Shown piece after piece: positions 1 through 9,057 of a stretch of DNA of 64,000 bases. Position numbers and translations under genes: made by a program. Every line of letters begins with the position of its first letter. Position 1 is the first letter of the stretch. The notes under the pieces were generated by a model. The model had not been told where the DNA came from, ran no database searches, and saw only the letters and a list, made by a program, of their open reading frames with translations. The stretch is from Enterococcaceae bacterium OF42-14pH9A (GTDB lineage: Bacteria; Bacillota; Bacilli; Lactobacillales; Enterococcaceae), in contig JAQEYU010000001.1 in the NCBI GenBank assembly GCA_027692465.1, forward strand, positions 434,001 to 498,000. The letters are read 5' to 3'.

Positions 1-2
1 TG

Positions 3-551
3 TTAGAGTTAGTTCCTAGATCAGATAGCATAAAGTCTGTAACTATCACTGTTAATAATGAAGGTTTTGAGCTTGGTAATCTTTTCACAGATCATACAGA
101 AGATAATAGCTTACTCTCTAGACTTTTCAGTGGACCAATAGAGGCATCAAATGAGATGGAAGTGAACCAAACCACTATCGTTTTGAGAAAAGGTCGTAGA
201 AGGAGAGAAATGGATATTGGGGAAATTGGTTCAATCCTTAATTTGGTAAATATTAATTCAGAAAATTTGGTGTCGGCTGTGGTTGATTTTATCAATCCAA
301 GAACTAACATGCCGGATAAATTCGATTTAAAGCACGATGGCTTGTACACAGGCTTTAAGAATTCTGAAACTTACACTGGATTTGAGATATTAGCGGATTT
401 GATGACTTCACATTATTACGATGATAATCATAGAAATAAGGATCAGTATTATCATCGCTATTTGGATGAGGGGATAGAGTCTATTGATGAGGGTGAGTTT
501 ACTTTAGTTTACCCAGAAGATGACTTTGGGTTAGATCAAGAAGATAATTAG
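3..551 (+). CDS. Hypothetical protein, 5' end cut by window edge
   Basis: The frame is open from the first bases of the window, so the gene begins upstream; only the last 182 codons are visible. An internal ATG at 156 exists but has no ribosome site, and the reading upstream of it (LELVPRSDSIKSVTI...) looks like real protein. The visible part is acidic and soluble, ends in DQEDN, and has no membrane segment or signal peptide. I do not recognise a family. It lies 23 bases before a membrane-protein gene on the same strand, so the two are probably co-transcribed. Base composition is clearly more AT-rich than the genes after 1793, which suggests acquisition by transfer. Whether it is an enzyme, a sensor or a phage-related protein cannot be told from this fragment. 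Confidence 0.65.
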   Translation, partial: LELVPRSDSIKSVTITVNNEGFELGNLFTDHTEDNSLLSRLFSGPIEASNEMEVNQTTIVLRKGRRRREMDIGEIGSILNLVNINSENLVSAVVDFINPRTNMPDKFDLKHDGLYTGFKNSETYTGFEILADLMTSHYYDDNHRNKDQYYHRYLDEGIESIDEGEFTLVYPEDDFGLDQEDN

Positions 552-574
552 GATATTTTTAAGGAGGGATTGCG

Positions 575-1144
575 TTGCTAAAAGTCATAGACTTTTTTAG
601 TAGTCATTTTTGGAAAATACTTTTTTGTGGTCTACTCCTATTATTTGCTTTGCTTTTGGGTATAAAAGGTATGATGGGTCTTTATAATCTATACTATTGG
701 TTTAGAGAGGTCTCTTACACTGATAATAGTAACCTTGTCACCATTGTTACAGTCTTAATTGGAATTTACTTTTCTTTATACACTTATTTACTTAGTGCTG
801 ATTCAAATTCATTTTTAGCGAAAATACGAGATAAAAACGAATTTTATAGACTAGTCAGAATGATAAATATTGGTTTTGCTTCTAGCATGATTTTGGTATT
901 ACTTTCATTTCTAAACGATGAACTTTTCAAGGTTCTTGGCCATTACTATATTATTTTTCTATTTGTAGATTTCATATTGATATTTGGATCCTTAATTGAA
1001 ATTTTTTTGTACTACTCCTTGCTTTTCAAAAGAGATTTGGAATCTAGATTTGAATATTTTCAAACTATAAAATCAGATGAAGAAGAAGAAAAGAAACTTG
1101 TGAAGAAGTTGAAAAATTTTTTAGAAAGACAAAACTTGGAATAA
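575..1144 (+). CDS. Four-helix membrane protein of unknown function
   Basis: A 189-residue protein with a TTG start at 575, chosen because a strong AAGGAGG lies 7 bases before it. Four hydrophobic stretches are visible at about residues 12-34, 52-72, 97-115 and 120-147, followed by a charged C-terminal tail (about 150-189) rich in E and K that could form a short coiled coil in the cytoplasm. No catalytic motif was seen and no family is recognised. It follows the truncated gene by 23 bases and shares its low GC, so they look like a two-gene unit. A soluble partner followed by a small membrane protein is a layout seen in some antiphage and toxin-like systems, but that reading is inference only. 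Confidence 0.7.
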   Translation: MLKVIDFFSSHFWKILFCGLLLLFALLLGIKGMMGLYNLYYWFREVSYTDNSNLVTIVTVLIGIYFSLYTYLLSADSNSFLAKIRDKNEFYRLVRMINIGFASSMILVLLSFLNDELFKVLGHYYIIFLFVDFILIFGSLIEIFLYYSLLFKRDLESRFEYFQTIKSDEEEEKKLVKKLKNFLERQNLE

Positions 1145-1792
1145 CTCCACAGAGTGAACTATTTAATGAAAAAACCGCCCACAAAGTGAACGGCCGCCCC
1201 ACAATTAGATGAATCTAAACACTTTTCTAAACACTTTTTGTTTTATATGTGCTAAATCATTGGTGTATCAGTACTTATCGAACACGTCAGAGAAGCGATT
1301 CCGTTCCCAAGACTCTTGAACCGGATCTATCCTTAATAAAATCATAAATTTTGGCAGCGGCAGGTTCTCTTCCTGTCGCTGTTTTGCTATTTCTGATTCA
1401 TTCGCTAACCGCTTACCAGAAGACGCTTTTGCTTGGCCGCGATCAAGGCGAGTTCCGGAAATTTTGGACTGTATCCAGAGCTGTAGTCCCTTAATACAGC
1501 GCGTCATATAGGGGTGTGAGGGGTATTTATGATATCGATAGGGTGAGAGGCTCAAAGTTTTCACGCATAGTTTTTCCAAAAAAGAAAAAGACGATGCACC
1601 TGTAATCTTTCTTTTTATTTTCAGAAGCCCAGCAGGTTCGTGAAGGACAAAATATGCAGCCGTTTATGAAGAGAACTACAAGCAGCCGTCGGTAAAAATC
1701 AATGTTTTCTTAAAGTTGCCGGACAGGCAGCGACTTTTATTGTATACTAGGTTGTATTGAAAAGATGAGTAGTGCAGGAGTGAAGCAGGGTT
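1145..1792. other. Gene-poor junction between AT-rich islet and polysaccharide locus
   Basis: No convincing gene was found. A reverse-strand frame at 1268-1579 (103 codons, TTG start) has no ribosome site and no recognisable family. Near 1148-1240 there are short near-repeats (cacagagtgaac / cacaaagtgaac and two copies of tctaaacactttt). Around 1623-1745 two adjoining frames give protein-like text only if a shift is assumed, perhaps a gene remnant. TATACT at 1743-1748, preceded by TTG, may be the -10 of the promoter for the gene at 1793. GC rises sharply across this stretch, so it may be the border of a transferred segment. Confidence 0.5.
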
Positions 1793-2947
1793 ATGGAAAA
1801 AGTCGTTCATCGGATCAGCTCGTTGTTGATCTTGTTTACTATCGGAGTTTCTTACAGCTTTTGGTTATTGGGAATCAATCACAGATTGGTACAACCGGTA
1901 TTTAGTGATTCGGCGTATTGGCTTGGCGGCATGATGCTGGCCGTCGTTTTGTTAAACCTCAAAAAGCTTCAAAGAGGTGACTGGATTTTGCTGGCACTGG
2001 CTGCGGCAAATGTTTTATTGAATCTCTACACCGCTGGTTACCGGCAGGCAACGACGCTGGATATGTCCATTATCCCCAGCGTGATTTTGCTGTTTGTTAT
2101 GGCTTGTCGCGTGACCCCTTTTGATAAATTAGATCAAAGCTTATTGTTATTTATTTCTGTTAGTATCATGGGGTTGAATTTGTACCGTTTGTTCAAGCAC
2201 TTATATTATTCAGGTCTGCTTCAGAAATTTTTCACGATGGATAACAGTTTGAAAGTGATTTGGATTAATGTGAATGTCATTGGAGCAGTATTACTGTTTT
2301 GCTCCATCACGTCGGCTATCCTGATTAAGTCTTTAGGCATAAAGTACGGAGCCGTCTTTACCGGTATCATCTATTTTCTGGGCTTGCTGGGCACATGGGG
2401 CTGTCAATCCCGGACTTCATTTTTGATCCTGCTGGCATTTATGATTTTAAATGCCGTTTTGCCAAAAAAAAGGTTGTCCGAGCATCGTTTTTGGTTGTGG
2501 GGATTCCTGCTGATCTTCTTGTTGGCCCCGGTCATTACCTACCTGATTGCTGACTCGGAAACGATCAATATTTTTACCGGTCGTGAAAATATCTGGCGGG
2601 CCTTTTACAATCAGTGGCTGTCTGAACCCCGAGCTGTTTTGGCCGGGCAAAAGCCGTTTCTTTACGGGCCTCAGCTATTGAGTACTCATAACAGCTATCT
2701 TTATCTGCTGTGTAATTTCGGAGTTATCGGTTACCTCTTCTTGAATTCCGGATTGAGTTATTATATTTTAAAGTTGAAGAATAAAGCAGTATCGCTTACC
2801 GACTGTCAAATCAGCTGTCTAATCGCCTTTTTCCTGGTGTTGGGCTACTGTTTTATGGAGGACAGTCTGATGGTGATCCAATGGGTGCCGGTCATGTTCA
2901 GTTACTTGGGATTTGCAGCAGCTTCTGCCAAGAAAAAAGAACAATGA
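1793..2947 (+). CDS. O-antigen polymerase/ligase-like membrane protein
   Basis: A 384-residue integral membrane protein with about ten hydrophobic segments, start ATG at 1793. Residues about 240-320 form the large outside loop typical of the Wzy/WaaL family, with the family-type signature TGRENIW and STHNSYLYLL before the last helices. Members join or polymerise lipid-linked glycans on the outer face of the membrane. It is the first gene of the polysaccharide locus, directly before glycosyltransferases and dTDP-rhamnose genes, so it most likely polymerises or transfers the rhamnose-containing repeat unit, or adds a side chain. The substrate cannot be read from the sequence. The next gene starts about 40 bases downstream. 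Confidence 0.75.
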   Translation: MEKVVHRISSLLILFTIGVSYSFWLLGINHRLVQPVFSDSAYWLGGMMLAVVLLNLKKLQRGDWILLALAAANVLLNLYTAGYRQATTLDMSIIPSVILLFVMACRVTPFDKLDQSLLLFISVSIMGLNLYRLFKHLYYSGLLQKFFTMDNSLKVIWINVNVIGAVLLFCSITSAILIKSLGIKYGAVFTGIIYFLGLLGTWGCQSRTSFLILLAFMILNAVLPKKRLSEHRFWLWGFLLIFLLAPVITYLIADSETINIFTGRENIWRAFYNQWLSEPRAVLAGQKPFLYGPQLLSTHNSYLYLLCNFGVIGYLFLNSGLSYYILKLKNKAVSLTDCQISCLIAFFLVLGYCFMEDSLMVIQWVPVMFSYLGFAAASAKKKEQ

Positions 2948-2987
2948 TCTGACGGCAGCCGCCAAATCAGAGTTTAGGACTGTAGTG

Positions 2988-3761
2988 ATGGATAAAATAC
3001 TTATTAGCATTGTGACATATAACAGTAAAGATATCTTTTTAACTTTGGATAGGCTGCAGGAAGAACTGATTTCAGGCGGCGGGTACGAGGTAGTGGTTTA
3101 CGACAACGGTTCCGAAGCCGACTATCGTAAAAAACTGGCGGCGTATCCCTTTGTCAGACTTGTCGAGTCTGGTGAGAACCGAGGCTTCGGGTACGGCCAT
3201 AACCGCGTTTTGCTCAAAGCTGAAAACCGCTATGCCATCATCTGTAATCCGGATATTCTAGTCAGAGATAAGGATGTCTCCCTTATGGTGGACAAGATCA
3301 AAGAGCAGCAGCCTGTCGCAGTTTGCCCCAAAGTCTTGAACAGTGACGGCAGCACTCAGTTTTTGGTGCGGCATCGGTTGGCCGTGTTCGATTACTTTCT
3401 GCGCTTTGTTTCGATTGGCTTTTTGAACCGCCTCTTCGATAAACGTTTAGCCGATTTTGAATGCCGCAATCTGCCGGATGATCGCGACAGCTATATCAAG
3501 ATGGGCTCCGGCTGCTTCATGCTGGTGGACCTCGAGAAATTTAAAGAAATCGGCGGGTTTGATGAACGTTTCTTCATGTATTTTGAAGACAATGATCTTT
3601 GCTTGCGCTTCGGGAAAAACGGCGACAAGATCTTGTACACGCCCAAAGCAGTTGTGACGCATTTGTACGGAAAAGGTGCACACAAAAGTTTTCGTCTGTT
3701 CCGGATCTTCATGTCATCTATGGGCAAGTTTTTCAGTAAGTGGGGATGGAGGTTTTTCTAA
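2988..3761 (+). CDS. GT2 glycosyltransferase, rhamnosyltransferase-like
   Basis: A 257-residue GT-A fold glycosyltransferase. The start at ATG 2988 is preferred over the longer frame that overlaps the previous gene, because the family N-terminus (ISIVTYNS) begins there and a weak AGGA lies 9 bases before. Visible motifs are VVYDNGS (donor-binding region), NPDILV in the place of the metal-binding DXD region, and GCFMLVDLEKFKEIGGFDERFFMYFEDNDLC, a hallmark of WbbL/RgpB-type rhamnosyltransferases with the ED acceptor-site pair. It probably adds a rhamnose from dTDP-L-rhamnose, made by the rfb genes downstream, to a lipid-linked acceptor at the inner face of the membrane. Exact linkage is unknown. 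Confidence 0.8.
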   Translation: MDKILISIVTYNSKDIFLTLDRLQEELISGGGYEVVVYDNGSEADYRKKLAAYPFVRLVESGENRGFGYGHNRVLLKAENRYAIICNPDILVRDKDVSLMVDKIKEQQPVAVCPKVLNSDGSTQFLVRHRLAVFDYFLRFVSIGFLNRLFDKRLADFECRNLPDDRDSYIKMGSGCFMLVDLEKFKEIGGFDERFFMYFEDNDLCLRFGKNGDKILYTPKAVVTHLYGKGAHKSFRLFRIFMSSMGKFFSKWGWRFF

Positions 3762-4592
3762 TTGATGAATCGGCTGTTCGTAGTGGTGGTCCTGTATCGG
3801 CAACGGTGGCAGGAGTCACCACTTTTGCCTGTCTTAGAAGATTTTTGCAAAAATGGTCAAGGCAGCTTGCTGGTCTATGACAATAGTCCGGCAGCTCAAG
3901 AGGATCCTTTTTTTTTGACAGAGGGTGTTTACTATCTTCATAATGATAAGAACCCGGGTTTGGCTACGGCCTACAATAAAGCCATTCAATTGGCCGGAAC
4001 TACGCACGATCGGCTGCTGCTGTTGGATCAAGATACTTTATTGTCAAAAGCCTACCTGGACGAGGTAATCTGCTGGAATATCAGCGAAGATGTTCCTGTA
4101 ATCGTCCCCCGTCTTTTTGCCGGTGACCGGCAGGTATCTCCCCTGATGGCTGCTGAATACATCGGCAGAAACTCATTGCCGGTAACTCCGGGGGTCTATT
4201 ATGAACGACTGATGGCAGTCAATTCCGGTTGTGGCGTTTCCTTAGCTTATTTGAAAGAAACTGGCGGATTCAATGAATCCTTCCCGCTGGATTTTTTGGA
4301 TCACTGGTTTTTCTTCCGGCTTTTCACGGCCGGCAAGGGGGTTCGGGTATCCCAAAAAGCGATGCAGCATGAGCTTTCCGTATTAGACTATCGAAATGTT
4401 ACTCCGCAACGTTATCAGTCAATCCTCTCAGGGGAATATCTGTTTTACACGAAATACGATAGTGCCTGCAGCAAGCGTCATCAGAAGCAACTTTTCTTGC
4501 GCATGATCAAACAATTTATCACCGTGAAAGATCGCCGCATTTGGAAACTAACGCAACAGGCCTATCTGAAGCTGAGGAGGTCGCCCGATTGA
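3762..4592 (+). CDS. GT2 glycosyltransferase
   Basis: A 276-residue glycosyltransferase of the RfbF/rhamnosyltransferase type. TTG at 3762 lies 9 bases after GGAGG and immediately after the previous stop; ATG at 3765 is an equally possible start. Motifs: VYDNSPAAQ near residue 40, NPGLATAYNKAI near residue 66 (nucleotide-sugar site), LLLDQDT near residue 89 as the metal-binding DXD equivalent, and GGFNESFPLDFLDHWFFFRL near residue 165. The gene abuts its upstream neighbour and overlaps the next by four bases, so translation is likely coupled. It should add one sugar, probably rhamnose, in the same glycan. The substrate is inferred only from context. Confidence 0.78.
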   Translation: MMNRLFVVVVLYRQRWQESPLLPVLEDFCKNGQGSLLVYDNSPAAQEDPFFLTEGVYYLHNDKNPGLATAYNKAIQLAGTTHDRLLLLDQDTLLSKAYLDEVICWNISEDVPVIVPRLFAGDRQVSPLMAAEYIGRNSLPVTPGVYYERLMAVNSGCGVSLAYLKETGGFNESFPLDFLDHWFFFRLFTAGKGVRVSQKAMQHELSVLDYRNVTPQRYQSILSGEYLFYTKYDSACSKRHQKQLFLRMIKQFITVKDRRIWKLTQQAYLKLRRSPD

Positions 4593-5299
4593 TATCTGTA
4601 TGTATGGCCACTTATAATGGTGCAGCTTATGTGAAAGACCAGGTGGATTCGATTTTGGTCCAGTTGACGAATGCCGATGAGCTGATTATTTCTGACGATG
4701 GATCGACCGATGGCACGCTGGCAATCCTATCTGAGTATGCTGCTGATCCCCGCATCAAAATTTTGAAGGGGCCGGGCAGAGGCTTGATCAAGAATTTCGA
4801 ATATGGAATCAGTCAGTCAAAAGGACAACTGATTTTTCTGGCTGATCAAGACGATGTCTGGCTGCCGAACAAGGTTGCAAAGACCAAGGCAGTTTTTGCG
4901 GAAAACCCAAATGTTGAAGTCGTGATTTCGGATTTGGCGGTTACGGATTCAGCGCTCAAGGTAGTTGCACCGTCTTATTTTCAGCTGAAGCAAGTCAAGA
5001 GCGGTTTTTGGCATAATGTTTGGCGTAACGGCTACATCGGTGCGGGAATGGCATTTCGCAGCAGGATGAAGGCACAAATCCTGCCGTTTCCAGAAAAAAT
5101 TCCGATGCATGATATGTGGATCGGATTGACTGCCGGAGAAAATTTGCAGCTGTTGCCGGAACCATTGACGCTGTATCGCCGCCATGACGGCAATTCCAGT
5201 GAGTTGAATACCAGTACGAGTTTTTGTCAAAAACTGATTTGGCGAATCCATCTGCTTGTTGCGTTAGGCAGACAGCGTAAGAAAAAGCACAAAAGCTGA
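4589..5299 (+). CDS. GT2 glycosyltransferase, alpha-1,3-rhamnosyltransferase-like
   Basis: A 236-residue GT2 enzyme. The TTG start at 4589 overlaps the previous stop (TTGA) and has GGAGG 8 bases before; the longer frame from 4541 lies inside the neighbour and lacks a ribosome site. Domain signs: SVCMATYNGAAYVKDQVDSIL at the N-terminus, DDGSTDGT, LADQDDVWLPNK (metal-binding DXD area), and MHDMWIGL near the acceptor site. This set is common in RfbG/EpsH-like rhamnosyltransferases. It ends the first sub-cluster; about 120 bases later the dTDP-rhamnose genes begin under their own probable promoter. Confidence 0.78.
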   Translation: MISVCMATYNGAAYVKDQVDSILVQLTNADELIISDDGSTDGTLAILSEYAADPRIKILKGPGRGLIKNFEYGISQSKGQLIFLADQDDVWLPNKVAKTKAVFAENPNVEVVISDLAVTDSALKVVAPSYFQLKQVKSGFWHNVWRNGYIGAGMAFRSRMKAQILPFPEKIPMHDMWIGLTAGENLQLLPEPLTLYRRHDGNSSELNTSTSFCQKLIWRIHLLVALGRQRKKKHKS

Positions 5300-5311
5300 T
5301 TTTCTGTTTTT

Positions 5312-5335
5312 TTGACTATTCTTTTATGCGATAAT
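5312..5335 (+). promoter_or_regulatory. Possible promoter of the rfb genes
   Basis: TTGACT at 5312-5317 is followed by an extended -10, TGCGATAAT, with GATAAT at 5330-5335. The spacer is only 12 bases, so the extended -10 probably does most of the work. It would start transcription near 5342, about 80 bases before rfbA. Confidence 0.35.
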
Positions 5336-5346
5336 AGTAGTTGCAG

Positions 5347-5361
5347 GATTTTCAGAAATAA
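5347..5361 (+). promoter_or_regulatory. Candidate CodY-like box before rfbA
   Basis: GATTTTCAGAAATAA matches 11 of 15 positions of the known CodY consensus AATTTTCWGAAAATT, including an unbroken ten-base core (TTTTCAGAAA). It sits just after the proposed -10, where binding would block transcription. CodY itself is encoded at the end of this window. This is a motif match only. Confidence 0.3.
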
Positions 5362-5422
5362 AGTTGAATGTTTTATCGACAGTCATTTTGCATTACTTAA
5401 TGATAGAAAAGAGGGAGCTGTA

Positions 5423-6289
5423 ATGAAAGGGATTATTTTAGCCGGTGGTTCAGGGACTCGTTTGTATCCGTTGACCAAGGCAACTTCCAAGCAATTGATG
5501 CCCGTCTATGATAAACCGATGATCTATTACCCTATGTCGGTCTTGATGCTGGCCGGGATCCGTGAAATCTTGATCATCTCTACACCACAGGATACTCCGC
5601 GCTTTGAGGATCTGTTTGGAGACGGCAATGAATTGGGGCTGTCGATCCAATACGCAGTTCAACCAAGCCCGGATGGTCTGGCGCAAGCCTTTTTGATTGG
5701 TGAGGAATTTATCGGCAAAGATTCTGTCTGCCTGATCTTGGGGGACAATATCTATTATGGCGGCGGACTGTCCAAACTGTTGCAACGCTCGGCAGCTAAA
5801 GCAGACGGGGCAACGGTTTTCGGCTATCATGTCAATGATCCGGAACGTTTCGGGGTAGTCGAATTCGATGATCAGATGCAGGCGGTAACCATTGAAGAGA
5901 AACCTGAAAAACCAAAATCCAATTATGCAGTGACGGGTTTGTATTTTTATGATAACGACGTGATAGAAATCGCCAAAAATATCAAGCCTTCGAGCAGAGG
6001 TGAGCTGGAAATCACGGATGTCAATCAAGCCTATTTGGAAAAAGGGAAACTGTCCGTTGAAATCATGGGTCGGGGCTTTGCCTGGTTGGATACCGGTACC
6101 CATGAATCATTGTTGGAAGCTTCCAGTTTCATTGCCACAATCGAGGGGCGGCAAAACCTGAAAGTCGCATGTCTGGAAGAAATTGCCTACCGCATGGGTT
6201 ATATCAATCGGGAAAAGCTAATCCAATTGGCACAACCCTTGAAGAAAAATCAATACGGGCAGTATATGCTCCGGCTAGCAGGTGAATAA
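5423..6289 (+). CDS. rfbA: Glucose-1-phosphate thymidylyltransferase
   Basis: A 288-residue enzyme making dTDP-glucose from glucose 1-phosphate and dTTP, first step to dTDP-L-rhamnose, in the cytoplasm. The start at ATG 5423 follows GAGGGA and gives the family N-terminus [18 protein letters not shown] with the nucleotide-binding GGSGTRLYP motif. Further marks are [26 protein letters not shown] (metal site), VVEFD and [20 protein letters not shown], then [18 protein letters not shown]. The length is normal. It heads rfbA-rfbC-rfbB-rfbD; rfbC follows six bases later. Confidence 0.97.
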   Translation: MKGIILAGGSGTRLYPLTKATSKQLMPVYDKPMIYYPMSVLMLAGIREILIISTPQDTPRFEDLFGDGNELGLSIQYAVQPSPDGLAQAFLIGEEFIGKDSVCLILGDNIYYGGGLSKLLQRSAAKADGATVFGYHVNDPERFGVVEFDDQMQAVTIEEKPEKPKSNYAVTGLYFYDNDVIEIAKNIKPSSRGELEITDVNQAYLEKGKLSVEIMGRGFAWLDTGTHESLLEASSFIATIEGRQNLKVACLEEIAYRMGYINREKLIQLAQPLKKNQYGQYMLRLAGE

Positions 6290-6294
6290 ATCAA

Positions 6295-6876
6295 ATGGGA
6301 AACTTGAAAATAACTAAAACAACATTACAGGATGCCTTAATCGTAGAACCTCAGCTCTTTGGCGATCATCGAGGATTCTTCATGGAAAGCTATTCAGCAG
6401 CAGACTTTAAAAAGGCTGGGATTGAGCAGGTCTTTGTACAAGATAATCACTCATTGTCCGCACAAGCAGGAGTGATTCGGGGGTTACATTTCCAGTTAGG
6501 AGAAGCTTCCCAAACAAAATTGGTCAGAGTAGTCACCGGTGCTTTGCTGGATGTGATCGTTGACCTGCGAAAAGGCAGCCCCACTTACGGAAAGTGGGAA
6601 AGTTTCATTCTTTCAGAAGCAAACCAGCGGCAATTATTGGTGCCCAGAGGTTTTGCTCACGGCTTTGTGACTCTGACAGACAATGTCAACTTCTTGTACA
6701 AATGTGACCGTTACTATGATGCAAAGGCAGATGCCGGCATCGCATTTGATGATCCGACTTTGGCAATTGACTGGCCGTTGGATACTGAAAAAGCCATCTT
6801 GTCGGAAAAGGATCGCAATCATCTCACTTTTAAAGAATTCGAAAAGAGCAATCCTTTTGTTTACGGAGAAATCTGA
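6295..6876 (+). CDS. rfbC: dTDP-4-dehydrorhamnose 3,5-epimerase
   Basis: A 193-residue cupin enzyme that epimerises C3 and C5 of dTDP-4-keto-6-deoxyglucose, third step to dTDP-L-rhamnose. Seen: FGDHRGFFMESYSAADF, NHSLSAQAGVIRGLHFQ with the catalytic histidine, KLVRVVTGALLDVIVDLRKGSPTYGKW, and VPRGFAHGFVTL. Length and motifs are standard. It starts five bases after rfbA ends, so is surely co-transcribed. The gene order A-C-B-D is common in Lactobacillales. Confidence 0.97.
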   Translation: MGNLKITKTTLQDALIVEPQLFGDHRGFFMESYSAADFKKAGIEQVFVQDNHSLSAQAGVIRGLHFQLGEASQTKLVRVVTGALLDVIVDLRKGSPTYGKWESFILSEANQRQLLVPRGFAHGFVTLTDNVNFLYKCDRYYDAKADAGIAFDDPTLAIDWPLDTEKAILSEKDRNHLTFKEFEKSNPFVYGEI

Positions 6877-6956
6877 CGATGCTTCGTATATTGTAAAAAA
6901 GCAATTAAGCTGATGAACAGCTGTCCTCGTGACTAATACCAAGTAGAGGAGTTTGA

Positions 6957-7988
<1,032 letters not shown>

Positions 7989-8016
7989 ACATCACCGACT
8001 TATTTATACAAACGGC

Positions 8017-8043
8017 AAAGGCAGGTGCGGACCTGCCTTTTTC
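8017..8043 (+). terminator. Hairpin between rfbB and rfbD
   Basis: A perfect ten-base stem (AAAGGCAGGT / ACCTGCCTTT) with a four-base loop ending in five T. It has the form of an intrinsic terminator or attenuator inside the rfb gene set, 29 bases after rfbB and 75 bases before rfbD. Confidence 0.7.
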
Positions 8044-8117
8044 AGAGGGTGAAAAGAGCGGACGTTATGTCATGGAGACAAAAACTTTCGTCACAGCAAA
8101 AGAACGGAGGAATTAAA

Positions 8118-8978
8118 ATGATTTTGATTACCGGCGGAAATGGCCAATTGGGTACAGAGTTGAGAAAGTTGCTGGATGAACAAAAACAGGCATACGTTTC
8201 GACGGATGCTTCCGAAATGGATATCACCGATGCTTCAAAGACACGGGAATTCATCACAAAACTGAAACCGGATATCATTTATCACTGTGCGGCCTACACA
8301 GCTGTTGATAAAGCTGAAGATGAGGGCAAGGTGTTGGATGAAGCCATTAATGTGGACGGTACCCGCAATGTAGCGGAGGCCGCCCAAGCAGTAGGGGCAA
8401 TCCTGGTTTATATCAGTACAGATTATGTCTTTGACGGTACCCGCAAAGACGGGATGTATAAAGAAACTGATGATACGGCACCGTTGAATGAATATGGGCG
8501 GACCAAGCTTTTAGGTGAGCAGGCCGTCGCAGCCATCATGGATGATTACTACATTATTCGGACGTCATGGGTTTTCGGGAATTACGGACACAACTTTGTC
8601 TTTACCATGCAGCGTCTGGCGGAAAGTCATCCGCAACTGACCGTAGTCAATGATCAGTTCGGCCGTCCTACTTGGACGCGGACTTTGGCAGAGTTTATGA
8701 CATTTTTGATTCGTGAAGCGGCACCCTTTGGTATTTACCATTTATCCAACGAAGGCTCCTGCAGCTGGTACGAGTTTGCTAAAGAAATCTTAAAGGATAA
8801 AAAGGTTGAAGTCGCACCGGTAACTTCAGCCGAATATCCGCAAAAAGCCCGCCGTCCTCAATACTCCGTCATGGATTTGAGAAAGGCGGAAGCATTGGGA
8901 TTTGAGATTCCTGACTGGCAGACAGCATTGGCAAAAATGTTGGCAGAAGGTAAAGCCGACTCTGCAAAGGTTGAGTAA
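8118..8978 (+). CDS. rfbD: dTDP-4-dehydrorhamnose reductase
   Basis: A 286-residue NAD(P)H-dependent reductase giving dTDP-L-rhamnose. ATG 8118 follows CGGAGG; the frame is open upstream but that part crosses the terminator and has no family match. Motifs: ITGGNGQLGTEL for the dinucleotide, TDASEMDITD, YHCAAYTAVDKAEDE, YISTDYVFDGTR and YGRTKLLGE with the Tyr-Lys catalytic pair, then RTSWVFG and GRPTWTRTLAEF. Its product feeds the rhamnosyltransferases in the flanking genes. Confidence 0.97.
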   Translation: MILITGGNGQLGTELRKLLDEQKQAYVSTDASEMDITDASKTREFITKLKPDIIYHCAAYTAVDKAEDEGKVLDEAINVDGTRNVAEAAQAVGAILVYISTDYVFDGTRKDGMYKETDDTAPLNEYGRTKLLGEQAVAAIMDDYYIIRTSWVFGNYGHNFVFTMQRLAESHPQLTVVNDQFGRPTWTRTLAEFMTFLIREAAPFGIYHLSNEGSCSWYEFAKEILKDKKVEVAPVTSAEYPQKARRPQYSVMDLRKAEALGFEIPDWQTALAKMLAEGKADSAKVE

Positions 8979-9057
8979 CAGCCGGATGTCCGGTATAATC
9001 TTTTCATAATAATCCGGCAAGGCGATTTACTAATTGCCGGATCTACAGGAGAAAAGC

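Noticed and set aside
1268..1579. Reverse-strand frame of 103 codons
   Set aside because: TTG start without a ribosome site, no recognisable family and no protein-like pattern of hydrophobicity; kept only as a note in the junction entry.
5450..6103. Long reverse-strand frame (217 codons) across rfbA
   Set aside because: Antisense shadow of a certain gene; no ribosome site and unnatural composition.
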